From Bog-756 sp052326605 (lineage in GTDB: Bacteria; Actinomycetota; Acidimicrobiia; Acidimicrobiales; RAAP-2), in assembly GCA_052326605.1 (NCBI GenBank), contig JBKQMB010000049.1:1-64000 (forward strand): DNA of 64,000 bases, given 5' to 3'. The position numbers and the translations under genes are program-made. Shown piece by piece: positions 7,207-15,757 of the stretch. Under the pieces are notes generated by a model. It was not told the DNA's origin. It ran no database searches and saw only the letters and a program-made list of their open reading frames with translations. Each line of letters opens with the position of its first letter. The first letter of the stretch is position 1.

Positions 7207-8547
7207 ATGCAGGAGTTCCTCTCAGCCATCCAGTCCGATGCCTCCGGCGAGGAGATCGCCGCCCTTCCGCTTCCGGAGGTCTATCGGGCCGCCCATGTGC
7301 GCCGCGACGAGGTGGGGATGTTCGACGGCCTCGCATCAGCGGAAAAGGACCCGAGGAAGTCGCTCCACGTGGGCGACGTGGCGGTGCCAGAGCTGGCCCC
7401 CGACGAGGCATACATCGCGGTCATGGCCAGCGCCATCAACTTCAACACGGTCTGGACCTCGATCTTCGAGCCGCTGCCCACCTTCGGCTTCCTCGACCGG
7501 TTGGGCAAGGAGAGCAGATGGGGCGCCCGGCACGCTCTCGACTACCACGTGGTCGGGTCGGACGCCGCCGGCGTGGTCCTCCGGACCGGATCGGCGGTCC
7601 GGAACTGGAAGCCCGGCGACAAGGTGACCGTCCACTGCAACTACGTCGACGACCAGAGCCCGAGCTCGCACGACGACTCGATCCTGGCCGACAACCAGCG
7701 CATCTGGGGGTTCGAGACCAACTTCGGCGGTCTGGCCGACCTGGCCGTGGTCAAGGCCAACCAGCTGATGCCCAAGCCCAGGCACCTGACGTGGGAGGAG
7801 GCCGCTGCCAACGCGCTGTGCAACTCCACTTCCTACCGGATGCTCGTCTCGAAGAACGGCGCCCAGATGCAACAAGGGGACAAAGTCCTGGTGTGGGGGG
7901 CGTCCGGCGGGCTCGGGGCCTATGCCGTGCAGTACGTCCTCAACGGCGGCGGCACCCCGGTCGGAGTGGTGTCCTCCCCCGAGAAGGTCGAGCTGCTCCA
8001 CGAGCTCGGGGTGGATGCCGTGATCGACCGAAAGGCCGCCGGCTACCGCTTCTGGAAGGACGAGCACACCCAGGACGAGTCCGAGTGGCGTCGCCTGGGC
8101 AAGGACATCCGGAGTCTGGTCGGCGACGACGTCGACATCGTGTTCGAGCACCCGGGTCGCCAGACGATGGGCGCCTCGGTGTTCGCCGCCAAGCGCGGCG
8201 GTATCGTCGTGACCTGTGCGGCCACCTCGGGCTACATGATCGAGTACGACAACCGCCATCTGTGGATGAAGCTGAAGACCATCAAGGGCTCCCACTTCGC
8301 CAACTACCGCGAGGCGTGGGATGCCAACCAGCTGTTGTGCGAGGGGAAGATCCTGCCGCCGCTCTCCGCCGTCTACACCTTGGAGCACGTGGGGGATGCG
8401 GCCTATCAGGTCCACCGGAACCTCCACGAGGGCAAGATCGGCGTGCTGTGCCTGGCGCCCGAGGAGGGCCTGGGGATCGACGACCCCGAGTTCCGCGCCG
8501 AGGTGGGCGAGGATCGGATCACGCTGTTCAGGAGGCACGGAGCATGA
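7207..8547 (+). CDS. ccrA: Crotonyl-CoA carboxylase/reductase
   Basis: Reductively carboxylates crotonyl-CoA with NADPH and CO2 to ethylmalonyl-CoA, the signature step of the ethylmalonyl-CoA pathway; it also makes polyketide extender units. The 446-residue medium-chain dehydrogenase fold has the family marks: the SAINFNTVW segment (CO2-binding Asn), GFETNFGG (the Phe-Glu pair), cofactor loop VWGASGGLGAYAVQ, and RHLWMKLKTIKGSHF with the conserved histidine. TATCCT at 7193-7198 lies 8 bases before the ATG, so the mRNA is probably leaderless. It overlaps the next gene by ATGA, so the epimerase is coupled to it. Confidence 0.95.
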   Translation: MQEFLSAIQSDASGEEIAALPLPEVYRAAHVRRDEVGMFDGLASAEKDPRKSLHVGDVAVPELAPDEAYIAVMASAINFNTVWTSIFEPLPTFGFLDRLGKESRWGARHALDYHVVGSDAAGVVLRTGSAVRNWKPGDKVTVHCNYVDDQSPSSHDDSILADNQRIWGFETNFGGLADLAVVKANQLMPKPRHLTWEEAAANALCNSTSYRMLVSKNGAQMQQGDKVLVWGASGGLGAYAVQYVLNGGGTPVGVVSSPEKVELLHELGVDAVIDRKAAGYRFWKDEHTQDESEWRRLGKDIRSLVGDDVDIVFEHPGRQTMGASVFAAKRGGIVVTCAATSGYMIEYDNRHLWMKLKTIKGSHFANYREAWDANQLLCEGKILPPLSAVYTLEHVGDAAYQVHRNLHEGKIGVLCLAPEEGLGIDDPEFRAEVGEDRITLFRRHGA

Positions 8548-8954
8548 CGGAACCACTGCTCACCGAGGTCGACCATGTCGCCATTGCCGTGCGCGACATC
8601 GACGCGGCCATCGCCTTCTACGAGGAGACCTTCGGGGCCACGGTGGTCCACCGCGAGCGCGTCGACTCCGACGGCGTCGAGGAGGCGCTCATCAAGGTGG
8701 CGGACAGCTACGTCCAGCTGCTCACCCCCACCAGGGACGACTCCCCCGTGGCCAAGTACCTCGACAAGAAGGGGGAGGGCCTCCACCACGTCGGCTACCG
8801 GGTGGACGACTGCGCGGCCGCACTCCAGTCGGTGAAGGACCACGGCGGCCAAGTGATCGACCAGGCCCCACGCCCGGGGTCGCGGGGGACCACCGTGGCC
8901 TTCGTGCACCCGAAGGGGGCCTTCGGCACGTTGATCGAACTCGTCGAGGAATGA
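8544..8954 (+). CDS. mce: Methylmalonyl-CoA / ethylmalonyl-CoA epimerase
   Basis: 136-residue vicinal-oxygen-chelate fold protein. Metal ligands of the family are visible: His in EVDHVAIAV, His in GEGLHHVGYRV and Glu in the C-terminal GTLIELVEE. It interconverts the 2R and 2S forms of methylmalonyl-CoA and usually also ethylmalonyl-CoA. The start overlaps the ccrA stop (ATGA) and has a strong AGGAGG site, so it is made together with crotonyl-CoA carboxylase/reductase and would hand the right isomer to ethylmalonyl-CoA mutase at 17.8-19.8 kb. Confidence 0.93.
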   Translation: MTEPLLTEVDHVAIAVRDIDAAIAFYEETFGATVVHRERVDSDGVEEALIKVADSYVQLLTPTRDDSPVAKYLDKKGEGLHHVGYRVDDCAAALQSVKDHGGQVIDQAPRPGSRGTTVAFVHPKGAFGTLIELVEE

Positions 8955-8992
8955 CGTAGATCGGACTCGCCCAAGGGTAGGCTGTCCCCATC

Positions 8993-10108
8993 ATGAGCAC
9001 AGCCACCACGGCCCGCGCGGCACTGCCCACGGATACCGATGGTGACGAACTTCTCGAGGCCCCGGCACTCGACGTGCACGCCCAGGCGACCCTGGCCCTC
9101 GGAGTTCCGATCGTCTCCTCGCAGGCGCGCCCCGTCCCGGCCATCCCCGTCCCGGCCACCGCGCCGACCACCTTCCTGGAGCCGGACCGGTCGGCCGACC
9201 CTGCAGGGTCGATCAGCACTGCAGCGGGTCGGCAGATCGAAGCGTCACCCGAGGCCTCCGAACGATCGGTTGTCCCCGAGCGTTCACCGGGTCGCGAAGG
9301 CGGGGGCGAGGCCGACGAGGGGTTCGCCCCCGGGGTCTCGGCAAAGTTGCGCTCCTACGTTTACCTCCTGGTCGATCCCCGCACCGGGCGGGCCTTCTAC
9401 GTGGGCCGGGGCCTGGGCGACCGCTGCTTCGACCACGTGAGGGCGGCACGACTCGGTTCCGATGGGGTCCCGGAGGTGGCCGGCAACCCCCCCGGGTACC
9501 CGATGCTGGAGCGGATCAGGGAGGTCGAGTCCGATGGCCGGTCCGTCCGCATCGACATCCTGCGCTACGGACTGAGCTCGGAGGAGGCCGTGCTGGTCGA
9601 GGCTGTCGCCGGGGATGCGCTCGGGCTGGCCTGTGGCCCCGATGTCGTCAGCCGGCGCCGGCCGGTGACCGAGGTTCGTTCCCTCCTGGCCAAGCGGGCC
9701 AAGTTCAAGCGGGGGCACCAGGTGGTGCTGCTCCGGGTCGGGGGTACGGGAGCAGACCCGTCCTACGAGCTGACCCGGCACAGTTGGCGCATCGGACGGC
9801 GGTGGATCGACCTCGACTCCCCGCGCTCGCCGCAGTGGGCCGTCACCGTCGTCGGCGATCTGGTCGCCGCCGTCTATCGGATCGAAGGGTGGGAGCCGAC
9901 CGCCGACCCGCGGGAGCCCGCCCTCGGTTCGGGCAGTCCGGGCGGTGCCGCGCGCACGGTGGACCGCTACTCCTTCACCGGGACGCGGGACGCCGAACTC
10001 GAACGGCGCTACGTGGGGAAGAGTGTCGCCGCCCATCTGGGTGCGGGGGCGCCGAGTCCCGTGACCTACGTGTGGTGCGGGCCCCACTGGGTGAACACCG
10101 CCCTCTGA
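8993..10108 (+). CDS. LEM-3-like GIY-YIG nuclease domain protein
   Basis: 371-residue protein of unknown function. Residues 1-115 are low-complexity (Ala, Pro, Ser, Arg). From about 119 comes YVYLLVDPRTGRAFYVGRG, in which YVYLL and YVGRG correspond to the GIY and YIG strands, followed by GDRCFDHV and an extended domain resembling the COG3680 group. A second half (about 240-371) ends with YSFTGTRDAELERRYVGK and may be a separate domain. TAGGCT at 8978-8983 lies 9 bases before the ATG, fitting a leaderless transcript. Related eukaryotic LEM-3/Ankle1 proteins cleave DNA; nuclease activity here is inferred only from the fold. Confidence 0.7.
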   Translation: MSTATTARAALPTDTDGDELLEAPALDVHAQATLALGVPIVSSQARPVPAIPVPATAPTTFLEPDRSADPAGSISTAAGRQIEASPEASERSVVPERSPGREGGGEADEGFAPGVSAKLRSYVYLLVDPRTGRAFYVGRGLGDRCFDHVRAARLGSDGVPEVAGNPPGYPMLERIREVESDGRSVRIDILRYGLSSEEAVLVEAVAGDALGLACGPDVVSRRRPVTEVRSLLAKRAKFKRGHQVVLLRVGGTGADPSYELTRHSWRIGRRWIDLDSPRSPQWAVTVVGDLVAAVYRIEGWEPTADPREPALGSGSPGGAARTVDRYSFTGTRDAELERRYVGKSVAAHLGAGAPSPVTYVWCGPHWVNTAL

Positions 10109-10203
10109 GCTCGCGGGCCTGGTTGCTGGCGCATCCCGGGCGTGGGGAGGCCGTCCGGCTGCTGGAGGGACCCCTCCCGGCAGGTCCGCTACCCTCGGGG
10201 ACC

Positions 10204-11760
10204 ATGGATCTCCCGATGACCGCCCGACTCGAGGATCTGGCCGAGCGCCGAGAGCTCGCCCGCAATGCAGGATCGCCCCGGGCCGTGGAGAAGCACCACA
10301 AGAAGGGCAAGATGACGGCTCGGGAGCGCGTCGAGTACCTACTCGACGACGGCTCCTTCCAGGAGCTCGACATGCTGGCCCGCCATCGGGCCCACGGCAT
10401 GGGGCTCGAGGAGAATCGCCCGTACACGGACGGCGTGATCACCGGGTTCGGAACCATCGACGGCCGCCGTGTCTGCGTGTTCAGCCAGGACTTCACCGTC
10501 TTCGGCGGGGCGCTGGGAGAGGTCTTCGCCGAGAAGATCCACAAGGTCATGGACCTCGCCGAGTCGATCGGGGTGCCGATGATCGGGCTGAACGACGGGG
10601 CCGGCGCCCGTATCCAGGAGGGTGTCGTCTCACTCCACTCCTACGGGGGCATCTTCTACCGCAATGCACAGGCATCGGGCGTCATCCCCCAGATCAGTGT
10701 GATCCTTGGCCCCTGTGCCGGGGGCGCCGTCTACAGCCCGGCGATGACCGACTTCATCTTCATGGTGCAGGAGACCAGCCACATGTTCATCACCGGGCCC
10801 GATGTGGTCAAGACGGTAACCGGCGAGGACGTCACCCTCGAGGAGCTGGGCGGGGCCATGAGCCACGCCACCAAGTCCGGAGTGGCGGCCTTCGTCGCAC
10901 CGGACGAGAAGGCCTGCCTGGACGACGTCCGCTACCTCCTGAGCTTCCTCCCCTCCAACAACCTGGAGGAGGCTCCGGTGGTGGACACCGGCGACGACCC
11001 CGAGCGGCTCACGCCCGAGCTGGCGGGGCTCATGCCGGCGTCACCCCACCAGCCCTACGACATGATCAAGGTCATCGAGGGGGTCGTGGACGACGGAGAG
11101 TTCTTCGAGGTCAATCACCATTGGGCGATGAACCTGGTGTGCGGCTTCGCCCGGGTCAACGGCCGAGCGGTGGGCGTGGTCGGGAACCAGCCCCAGGTGC
11201 TGGCGGGCGTGCTCAACATCGACGCCTCGGAGAAGGGCGCCCGCTTCGTCCGCACCTGCGACGCATTCAACATCCCGTTGGTCACCTTCGTGGACGTGCC
11301 GGGATTCATGCCCGGTACCGACCAGGAGTACGGCGGCATCATCCGCCACGGTGCCAAGTTGTTGTATGCCTACTGCGAGTCGACCGTTCCCCGGGTCCAG
11401 ATCATCACCCGCAAGGCCTACGGCGGAGCCTATGTGGTGATGAACTCCAAGTCGATCGGGGCCGACCTCGCCTTCGCCTGGCCATCCGCCGAGTTGGCGG
11501 TGATGGGCCCCGAGGGCGCCGTCGAGATCGTCTACCGGCGTGATCTGGCCGAGGCTGCGGATCCGGTGGGCCGCCGCAAGGAACTGGTCGAGGAGTACAC
11601 CGAGGCCTATGCCAACCCCTACGCCGCCGCTGAGCGCGGGTACGTCGACGACGTCATCGATCCGGCCGAGACCCGGAGCGTCCTGGCGCGGAGCCTCGAG
11701 CTCCTGTTGTCCAAGCGCGAGGACCTGCCCAAGCGCAAGCACGGGAACATGCCACTGTGA
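10204..11760 (+). CDS. Acyl-CoA carboxylase carboxyltransferase (beta) subunit
   Basis: 518-residue carboxyltransferase subunit of the propionyl/acetyl-CoA carboxylase type; it moves the carboxyl group from biotin to acyl-CoA. Two crotonase-like halves are seen, with the oxyanion-hole glycine pairs in LNDGAGARIQEG / GPCAGGAVYSPA and in VPGFMPGTDQEYGGI / KAYGGAYVVMNSK, and the terminal KHGNMPL motif. TACCCT at 10190-10195 precedes the ATG by 8 bases. No biotin carboxylase or BCCP gene is in the window, so substrate (propionyl, acetyl or other) is not settled. The stop overlaps the next small ORF. Confidence 0.94.
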   Translation: MDLPMTARLEDLAERRELARNAGSPRAVEKHHKKGKMTARERVEYLLDDGSFQELDMLARHRAHGMGLEENRPYTDGVITGFGTIDGRRVCVFSQDFTVFGGALGEVFAEKIHKVMDLAESIGVPMIGLNDGAGARIQEGVVSLHSYGGIFYRNAQASGVIPQISVILGPCAGGAVYSPAMTDFIFMVQETSHMFITGPDVVKTVTGEDVTLEELGGAMSHATKSGVAAFVAPDEKACLDDVRYLLSFLPSNNLEEAPVVDTGDDPERLTPELAGLMPASPHQPYDMIKVIEGVVDDGEFFEVNHHWAMNLVCGFARVNGRAVGVVGNQPQVLAGVLNIDASEKGARFVRTCDAFNIPLVTFVDVPGFMPGTDQEYGGIIRHGAKLLYAYCESTVPRVQIITRKAYGGAYVVMNSKSIGADLAFAWPSAELAVMGPEGAVEIVYRRDLAEAADPVGRRKELVEEYTEAYANPYAAAERGYVDDVIDPAETRSVLARSLELLLSKREDLPKRKHGNMPL

Positions 11761-11945
11761 CCGCCCAGGGGGACATCGAGCCCGAGGTGTTGGCCGTGCT
11801 GGCCGCCGCCGCCGATCAGGCGTGGCCGCGGCCCCGGGTGGCAGTGGCCCAACACGTGGACAAGCCCCCGGCGTGGAGGTTCAGCGGTCGATGGTGGTCG
11901 CGGCCGGTCACCGCCCGTCGGGAGCGCCCGCAGGCTGTGGGTTGA
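11757..11945 (+). CDS. Small protein coupled to acyl-CoA carboxylase, epsilon-subunit-like
   Basis: 62-residue ORF whose GTG start overlaps the carboxyltransferase stop (GTGA), implying coupled translation. The N-terminal half (about residues 8-20, PEVLAVLAAAADQAW) could form a helix; the C-terminal part has a Trp-rich WRFSGRWWSRP motif. Actinobacterial acyl-CoA carboxylases often have a small epsilon subunit encoded right after the beta subunit, so this is a reasonable candidate for such a partner. Sequence similarity to known epsilon subunits is not obvious to me; position is the main argument. Confidence 0.5.
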   Translation: MTAQGDIEPEVLAVLAAAADQAWPRPRVAVAQHVDKPPAWRFSGRWWSRPVTARRERPQAVG

Positions 11946-11960
11946 GCCCCACCGGACCGG

Positions 11961-12803
11961 TCAGGAGGTGTCGGTGACGAAGTCGATCAGCCGCTCGACC
12001 GACCCCACCAGCTCCGGTTCCAGATCGGCGTAGCTCCGCACGGACGAGAGGATCCGACGCCAGGCGGTCGGGGCGTCGCCGAACCCCAGCGCCTCGCACA
12101 CGCCGGACTTCCACTCGACGCCCTTCGGCACGTGCGGCCACCCGTCGATGCCCAGTACCGACGGCTTGACGGCCTGCCAGACGTCCACGAAGGGCGTGCC
12201 GGTGATCAGCACGTCCGGATGGCGATGGCCGGCAGCGATTCTCGACTCCTTGCTCCCGTCGACCAGGTGGTCCACCAGGACGCCGAGTCGGCGGGCCGGA
12301 CCGGGACGGAACACCTCGATGGCGCCGGCCAGGTGATCGATGCCATCGAGCCGTTCGACGACCACGCCCTCGATGCGGAGGTCGTCACCCCAGACACGTT
12401 CGACCAGCTCGGCGTCGTGCACCCCTTCGACGAGGAGGCGTCCGGCCCGGGCCACCCGGGCGGGAGCGTCGGGTACCGCCACCGAGCCCGAGGCAGTGGC
12501 TTCCGCCACCACTCCCCGCGCCGCCGTCGGTGACGCCGCCCGGACCAGGCTCACGGCCTTGCCCTCGACCGAAAATGCCCCCGGAGCCAGGCGGAAGACC
12601 CGCTCCAGCCCGGTGCGGCCCCGGATCTCAGCACCGCCACCCTCGATCCGCACCAGGGTGCCGGTGAAGCCACTCGCCCGATGGGTCACTGATATGCCCG
12701 GTACCGCCGGGACCGTGGGAAAGACAACCGCCAACCGGTCGGCGGGCGGGGCGTTGATGGGGCCGGCGAGGATCCCGGCCATCGGATTGCGGCGAGTGGA
12801 CAC
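11961..12803 (-). CDS. DUF3097 family protein
   Basis: 280-residue protein recognised as the actinobacterial DUF3097 family of unknown function. Visible blocks are LLVEGVHDAELVERVWGDDLR, which resembles a Toprim-like EGxxDxxL start, then VLVDHLVDGSKESRIA, and HPDVLITGTPFVDVWQAVKP. The Toprim-like Glu and the DHLVDGSKE aspartates suggest a metal-dependent phosphotransfer or nuclease fold, but no activity is known to me. The GTG at 12803 is 6 bases after TACGTT on the minus strand and gives a leaderless start; ATG at 12782 is the alternative. It converges with the carboxylase unit. Confidence 0.8.
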   Translation of the reverse strand: MSTRRNPMAGILAGPINAPPADRLAVVFPTVPAVPGISVTHRASGFTGTLVRIEGGGAEIRGRTGLERVFRLAPGAFSVEGKAVSLVRAASPTAARGVVAEATASGSVAVPDAPARVARAGRLLVEGVHDAELVERVWGDDLRIEGVVVERLDGIDHLAGAIEVFRPGPARRLGVLVDHLVDGSKESRIAAGHRHPDVLITGTPFVDVWQAVKPSVLGIDGWPHVPKGVEWKSGVCEALGFGDAPTAWRRILSSVRSYADLEPELVGSVERLIDFVTDTS

Positions 12804-12910
12804 GCCGGGAACGTAGCCGGTGGTGCGAACCAGGGGGTGGACGCCGCCCTCCGCTCCTCGGTGTCCCCCGAGCCTGCCTGGCTCCACGATGACCAACTTC
12901 CTGGGGTGGC

Positions 12911-14302
12911 TCAGCCGTCCTGCAGGTGCTCGAACTCGGCGCACTGGGAGACGACGACGGCCACGGCCGGCTCGTCGACGGCCAGTGGGGGATCCAACGC
13001 GTCCAGGACGTGCCGGACCGCGTCGGGGAGGGGCCCGCGGGCGAGTTCGACGAACTCCCCGGCGCGTACGTCGATGACCGGTGCACCGCCGCCTCGCAGG
13101 TGGGAGATCCACGCCGCAAGCACTCTGAGGGCGCCCTCGGGTACCCGGCCCGCGGACCGCTCGGCACCCAGGACCGGCAGGATCCGCATCGGCAGTTTCT
13201 GGGAGCCGTCGGCGGCGATCTGGTCGAGTCGGTGGCGGATCCGGCGGTTGGCGAACCGTTCGAGCAGCGCCGTGCGGTACTCCTCGACGGCATCGGCCGA
13301 TTGACCCACGTGGGGAGACGCCTCCGACCACCACTGCTCGAGCCACCGGCGGCACACCTCGTCGTCGACGGCTTCGGCGACCGTCGCGTGGCCCAGCGCC
13401 GACCCGACATAGGCAAGCAACGAGTGCGCGCCGTTGAGAAGCCACAGCTTGCGGTGCTCGAACGGCGTCACGTCGTCGACGAAGGTCGCCCCGGCACCTT
13501 CCCAGTGGGGCCGTCCCGCAGGGAAGGTGCCGCTCAGCACCCATTCGTGGAACGGCTCGGTGACGACCGGGCACCTGTCGACCGACCCCGTGGCCCGGGC
13601 GACGGTGCGGAGGTCCTCGGGCTCTGTTCGCGGGGTGATCCGGTCGACCACGGTGGTCACGATCGAGACCGACTCGGCGATCCACGACGCGAGACCCGGG
13701 TCGACCAGCGCCGCCAGGTCGAGGACCACCCGGGCGGCGATGGCCCCGTTGTGCTGCAGGTTGTCGCAGGGGACCAGGGCCATGGGGCCTGCATCGGCTT
13801 GCCGTCGAGCGGCGAAACCGGCGGCAAGACGGCCGGGTGCGGTGACGGCGCGGGCAGTGATGTCGCGTCGCAGCGTCTCGATATCGGCCCCGACTGCCGG
13901 GTCGGCGACGTCGAGCCCACCCCCATCGGCCCACAGGTAGCCGGCCTCGGTCACCGTCACCGTCACCGCGGCGAGGGCAGGGGAGCCGAAGTACCCCGAC
14001 CACGCGTCGTCATCGGTGGCGGTGTGCGATCGCGCCACAGCGCTCACCACCTCGAACCGGTCGGCATCGGGTGCGCGTGTGACGAGGGTGTAGAGCCCCT
14101 CCTGGGCGGTCAATCGCCGGGCGAGGGTGCTGCGGTCGTGTCCGCTGAACGCGGCGATGCCCCACTCGGCGCCATCGGGCGCCCGTTGCGTGTACCAGGC
14201 CTGGTGGGCACGGAAGAAGTTCCCCAGTCCGAGGTGGACCAGCCGGACCGGCGGAGCCGGGCGCCCACTTCCTGCGGAACGGGCGAGCGGGGTGGCCGTC
14301 AC
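12911..14302 (-). CDS. uxuB: Mannitol dehydrogenase family oxidoreductase, probable fructuronate reductase
   Basis: 463-residue long-chain polyol dehydrogenase family member. The N-terminal nucleotide-binding start is VRLVHLGLGNFFRAHQAWY, and the catalytic K-x5-N-x2-H signature is in HRKLWLLNGAHSLLAYVG. Other family members reduce tagaturonate, mannonate or oxidise mannitol; the overlap with the upstream uxaC (ATGA) makes D-fructuronate to D-mannonate the most likely reaction. No uxuA (mannonate dehydratase) is in the window, so the next step must be encoded elsewhere or handled differently. Confidence 0.85.
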   Translation of the reverse strand: MTATPLARSAGSGRPAPPVRLVHLGLGNFFRAHQAWYTQRAPDGAEWGIAAFSGHDRSTLARRLTAQEGLYTLVTRAPDADRFEVVSAVARSHTATDDDAWSGYFGSPALAAVTVTVTEAGYLWADGGGLDVADPAVGADIETLRRDITARAVTAPGRLAAGFAARRQADAGPMALVPCDNLQHNGAIAARVVLDLAALVDPGLASWIAESVSIVTTVVDRITPRTEPEDLRTVARATGSVDRCPVVTEPFHEWVLSGTFPAGRPHWEGAGATFVDDVTPFEHRKLWLLNGAHSLLAYVGSALGHATVAEAVDDEVCRRWLEQWWSEASPHVGQSADAVEEYRTALLERFANRRIRHRLDQIAADGSQKLPMRILPVLGAERSAGRVPEGALRVLAAWISHLRGGGAPVIDVRAGEFVELARGPLPDAVRHVLDALDPPLAVDEPAVAVVVSQCAEFEHLQDG

Positions 14303-15720
14303 AGCTTGAACACATGAGCGGGCTGCCTGCCGGCGAGGGCGACGGCGGTGTCAGCGGCCTCGTCCTCGCCCAGCCGCCCCTCGGCCACGAGCCGGGCCAG
14401 CGTCCCCGCGTCGATGCGGCGGGACATGTCGTGCCGGGCGGGAATGGAACAGAAGGCCCGGGTGTCGTCGACGAACCCGGACAACCGCGAGAAGCCGGCG
14501 GTCTCGGTCACGGCCGCGTGGAATCGCCTGATGGCGTCGGGAGCGTCCAGGAACCACCACGGCGCCCCGAGGTACACCGAGGGATAGAACCCGGCCAGCG
14601 GGGCGAGCTCACGCGACCAGACCGCCTCGTCGACCGTGAAGACGACCAGGTGGAACCCGGGGTGGGTGCCGTAGCGCTCGAGCAACGGGCGCAGCGCATC
14701 GGTGAGCTCGATGCGGATCGGGATGTCGTGGCCGGCGTCGGGCCCGAGCCGATCGAAGGTGGGTCGGTGGTGGTCGCGCCGTACCCCCGGATGCAGGACC
14801 ATGACCAACCCGTCCTCGCACGACATCCGCGCCATCTCTCCGAGCATGTGGCGGCGGAACGCCACCGCTTCACCCGCCGTCGCCTCCCCGGCCAGGCCTG
14901 CCCGATAGATCCCGGCCGCCTCTTCGGGCGCCAGCGCATCGGTCCGTGCGTCGGCATGAGCGTGGTCCGCCGCGGTGGCGCCATGGGCGATGAAGTACCG
15001 CCGACGCTGCTCGAGTGCCTGCAGGTAGCCGGCGTACCCGCCCGTGTCGACGTCGGCCGACTCGGCCAGCGTGCCGACGGCATCGGCCCAGCCGGGCCGG
15101 TCCATCTCGAGGTAGCGGTCGGGACGGAAGGTGGGGATCACCCTCCCCGACCAGGTCGGGTCGGCGGCGAGCGCGGCGTGCGCCGCCAGGTCGGCACAGG
15201 GGTCGTCGGTGGTGGCGAGCACGGCGATGCCGAAGCGCTCGAACAGCGCCCGCGGGCGGTAGGCGTCCTCGCCGAGATGCGCCGCCACCTGGTCGTAGAT
15301 GGAGTCGGCCGTCCTCGCCGACGGCCGCACCGCTACACCGAAGATCTCCCCCAGCTCGGCCTCGAGCCAGATGCGCACCGGCGTCCCACCGAAGACATGC
15401 CAGCGTTCGCACAGGTGCCGCCACACCTGCCGTGACGCACCTTCGGACAGCGGCCCCTGCCCGACCCCCAGTGCCTCGAGGTCGACCCCGTCGGCGTGCA
15501 GCAACCGGGTCACGTAGTGGTCGGGGGTCACCAACAATCCAGCGGGGTCGGCGAAGGGCTCGTCGTTGACCAGGAGGGCCGGATTGACGTGACCGTGCGG
15601 GCAGAGCAGTGGCAGATCGGCCACCGCCTCGTAGAGCCGGCGGGCGATCGCCCGAACGCCGGGCTCCGCCGGCAGCAGCCGGTCCGGTCCGAGGTCGAGG
15701 GGAGCGAGGGCGTCGGACAC
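14299..15720 (-). CDS. uxaC: Glucuronate isomerase
   Basis: 473-residue amidohydrolase-fold uronate isomerase converting glucuronate to fructuronate (and galacturonate to tagaturonate). The metal-binding CPHGHVNP motif is at about 41-48 (the family normally has CHLSP or HCHxxP type), ATTDDPCADL is the family TDDP block, and FRPDRYLEM follows. GFVDDTRAFCSIPARHDMSRR near the C-terminus is the conserved SDSR-type region. The GTG at 15720 has no strong ribosome binding site; the reading frame is open further upstream but crosses the divergent gene. It is the first gene of a two-gene unit with uxuB. Confidence 0.92.
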   Translation of the reverse strand: MSDALAPLDLGPDRLLPAEPGVRAIARRLYEAVADLPLLCPHGHVNPALLVNDEPFADPAGLLVTPDHYVTRLLHADGVDLEALGVGQGPLSEGASRQVWRHLCERWHVFGGTPVRIWLEAELGEIFGVAVRPSARTADSIYDQVAAHLGEDAYRPRALFERFGIAVLATTDDPCADLAAHAALAADPTWSGRVIPTFRPDRYLEMDRPGWADAVGTLAESADVDTGGYAGYLQALEQRRRYFIAHGATAADHAHADARTDALAPEEAAGIYRAGLAGEATAGEAVAFRRHMLGEMARMSCEDGLVMVLHPGVRRDHHRPTFDRLGPDAGHDIPIRIELTDALRPLLERYGTHPGFHLVVFTVDEAVWSRELAPLAGFYPSVYLGAPWWFLDAPDAIRRFHAAVTETAGFSRLSGFVDDTRAFCSIPARHDMSRRIDAGTLARLVAEGRLGEDEAADTAVALAGRQPAHVFKL

Positions 15721-15757
15721 GAACCTATGATCGGCCCGTGGGGAGGCCGGCGCAACA

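Noticed and set aside
12926..14317. 463-residue plus-strand ORF antisense to uxuB
   Set aside because: Same length as the true gene, no homology, and uxuB has a full catalytic signature.
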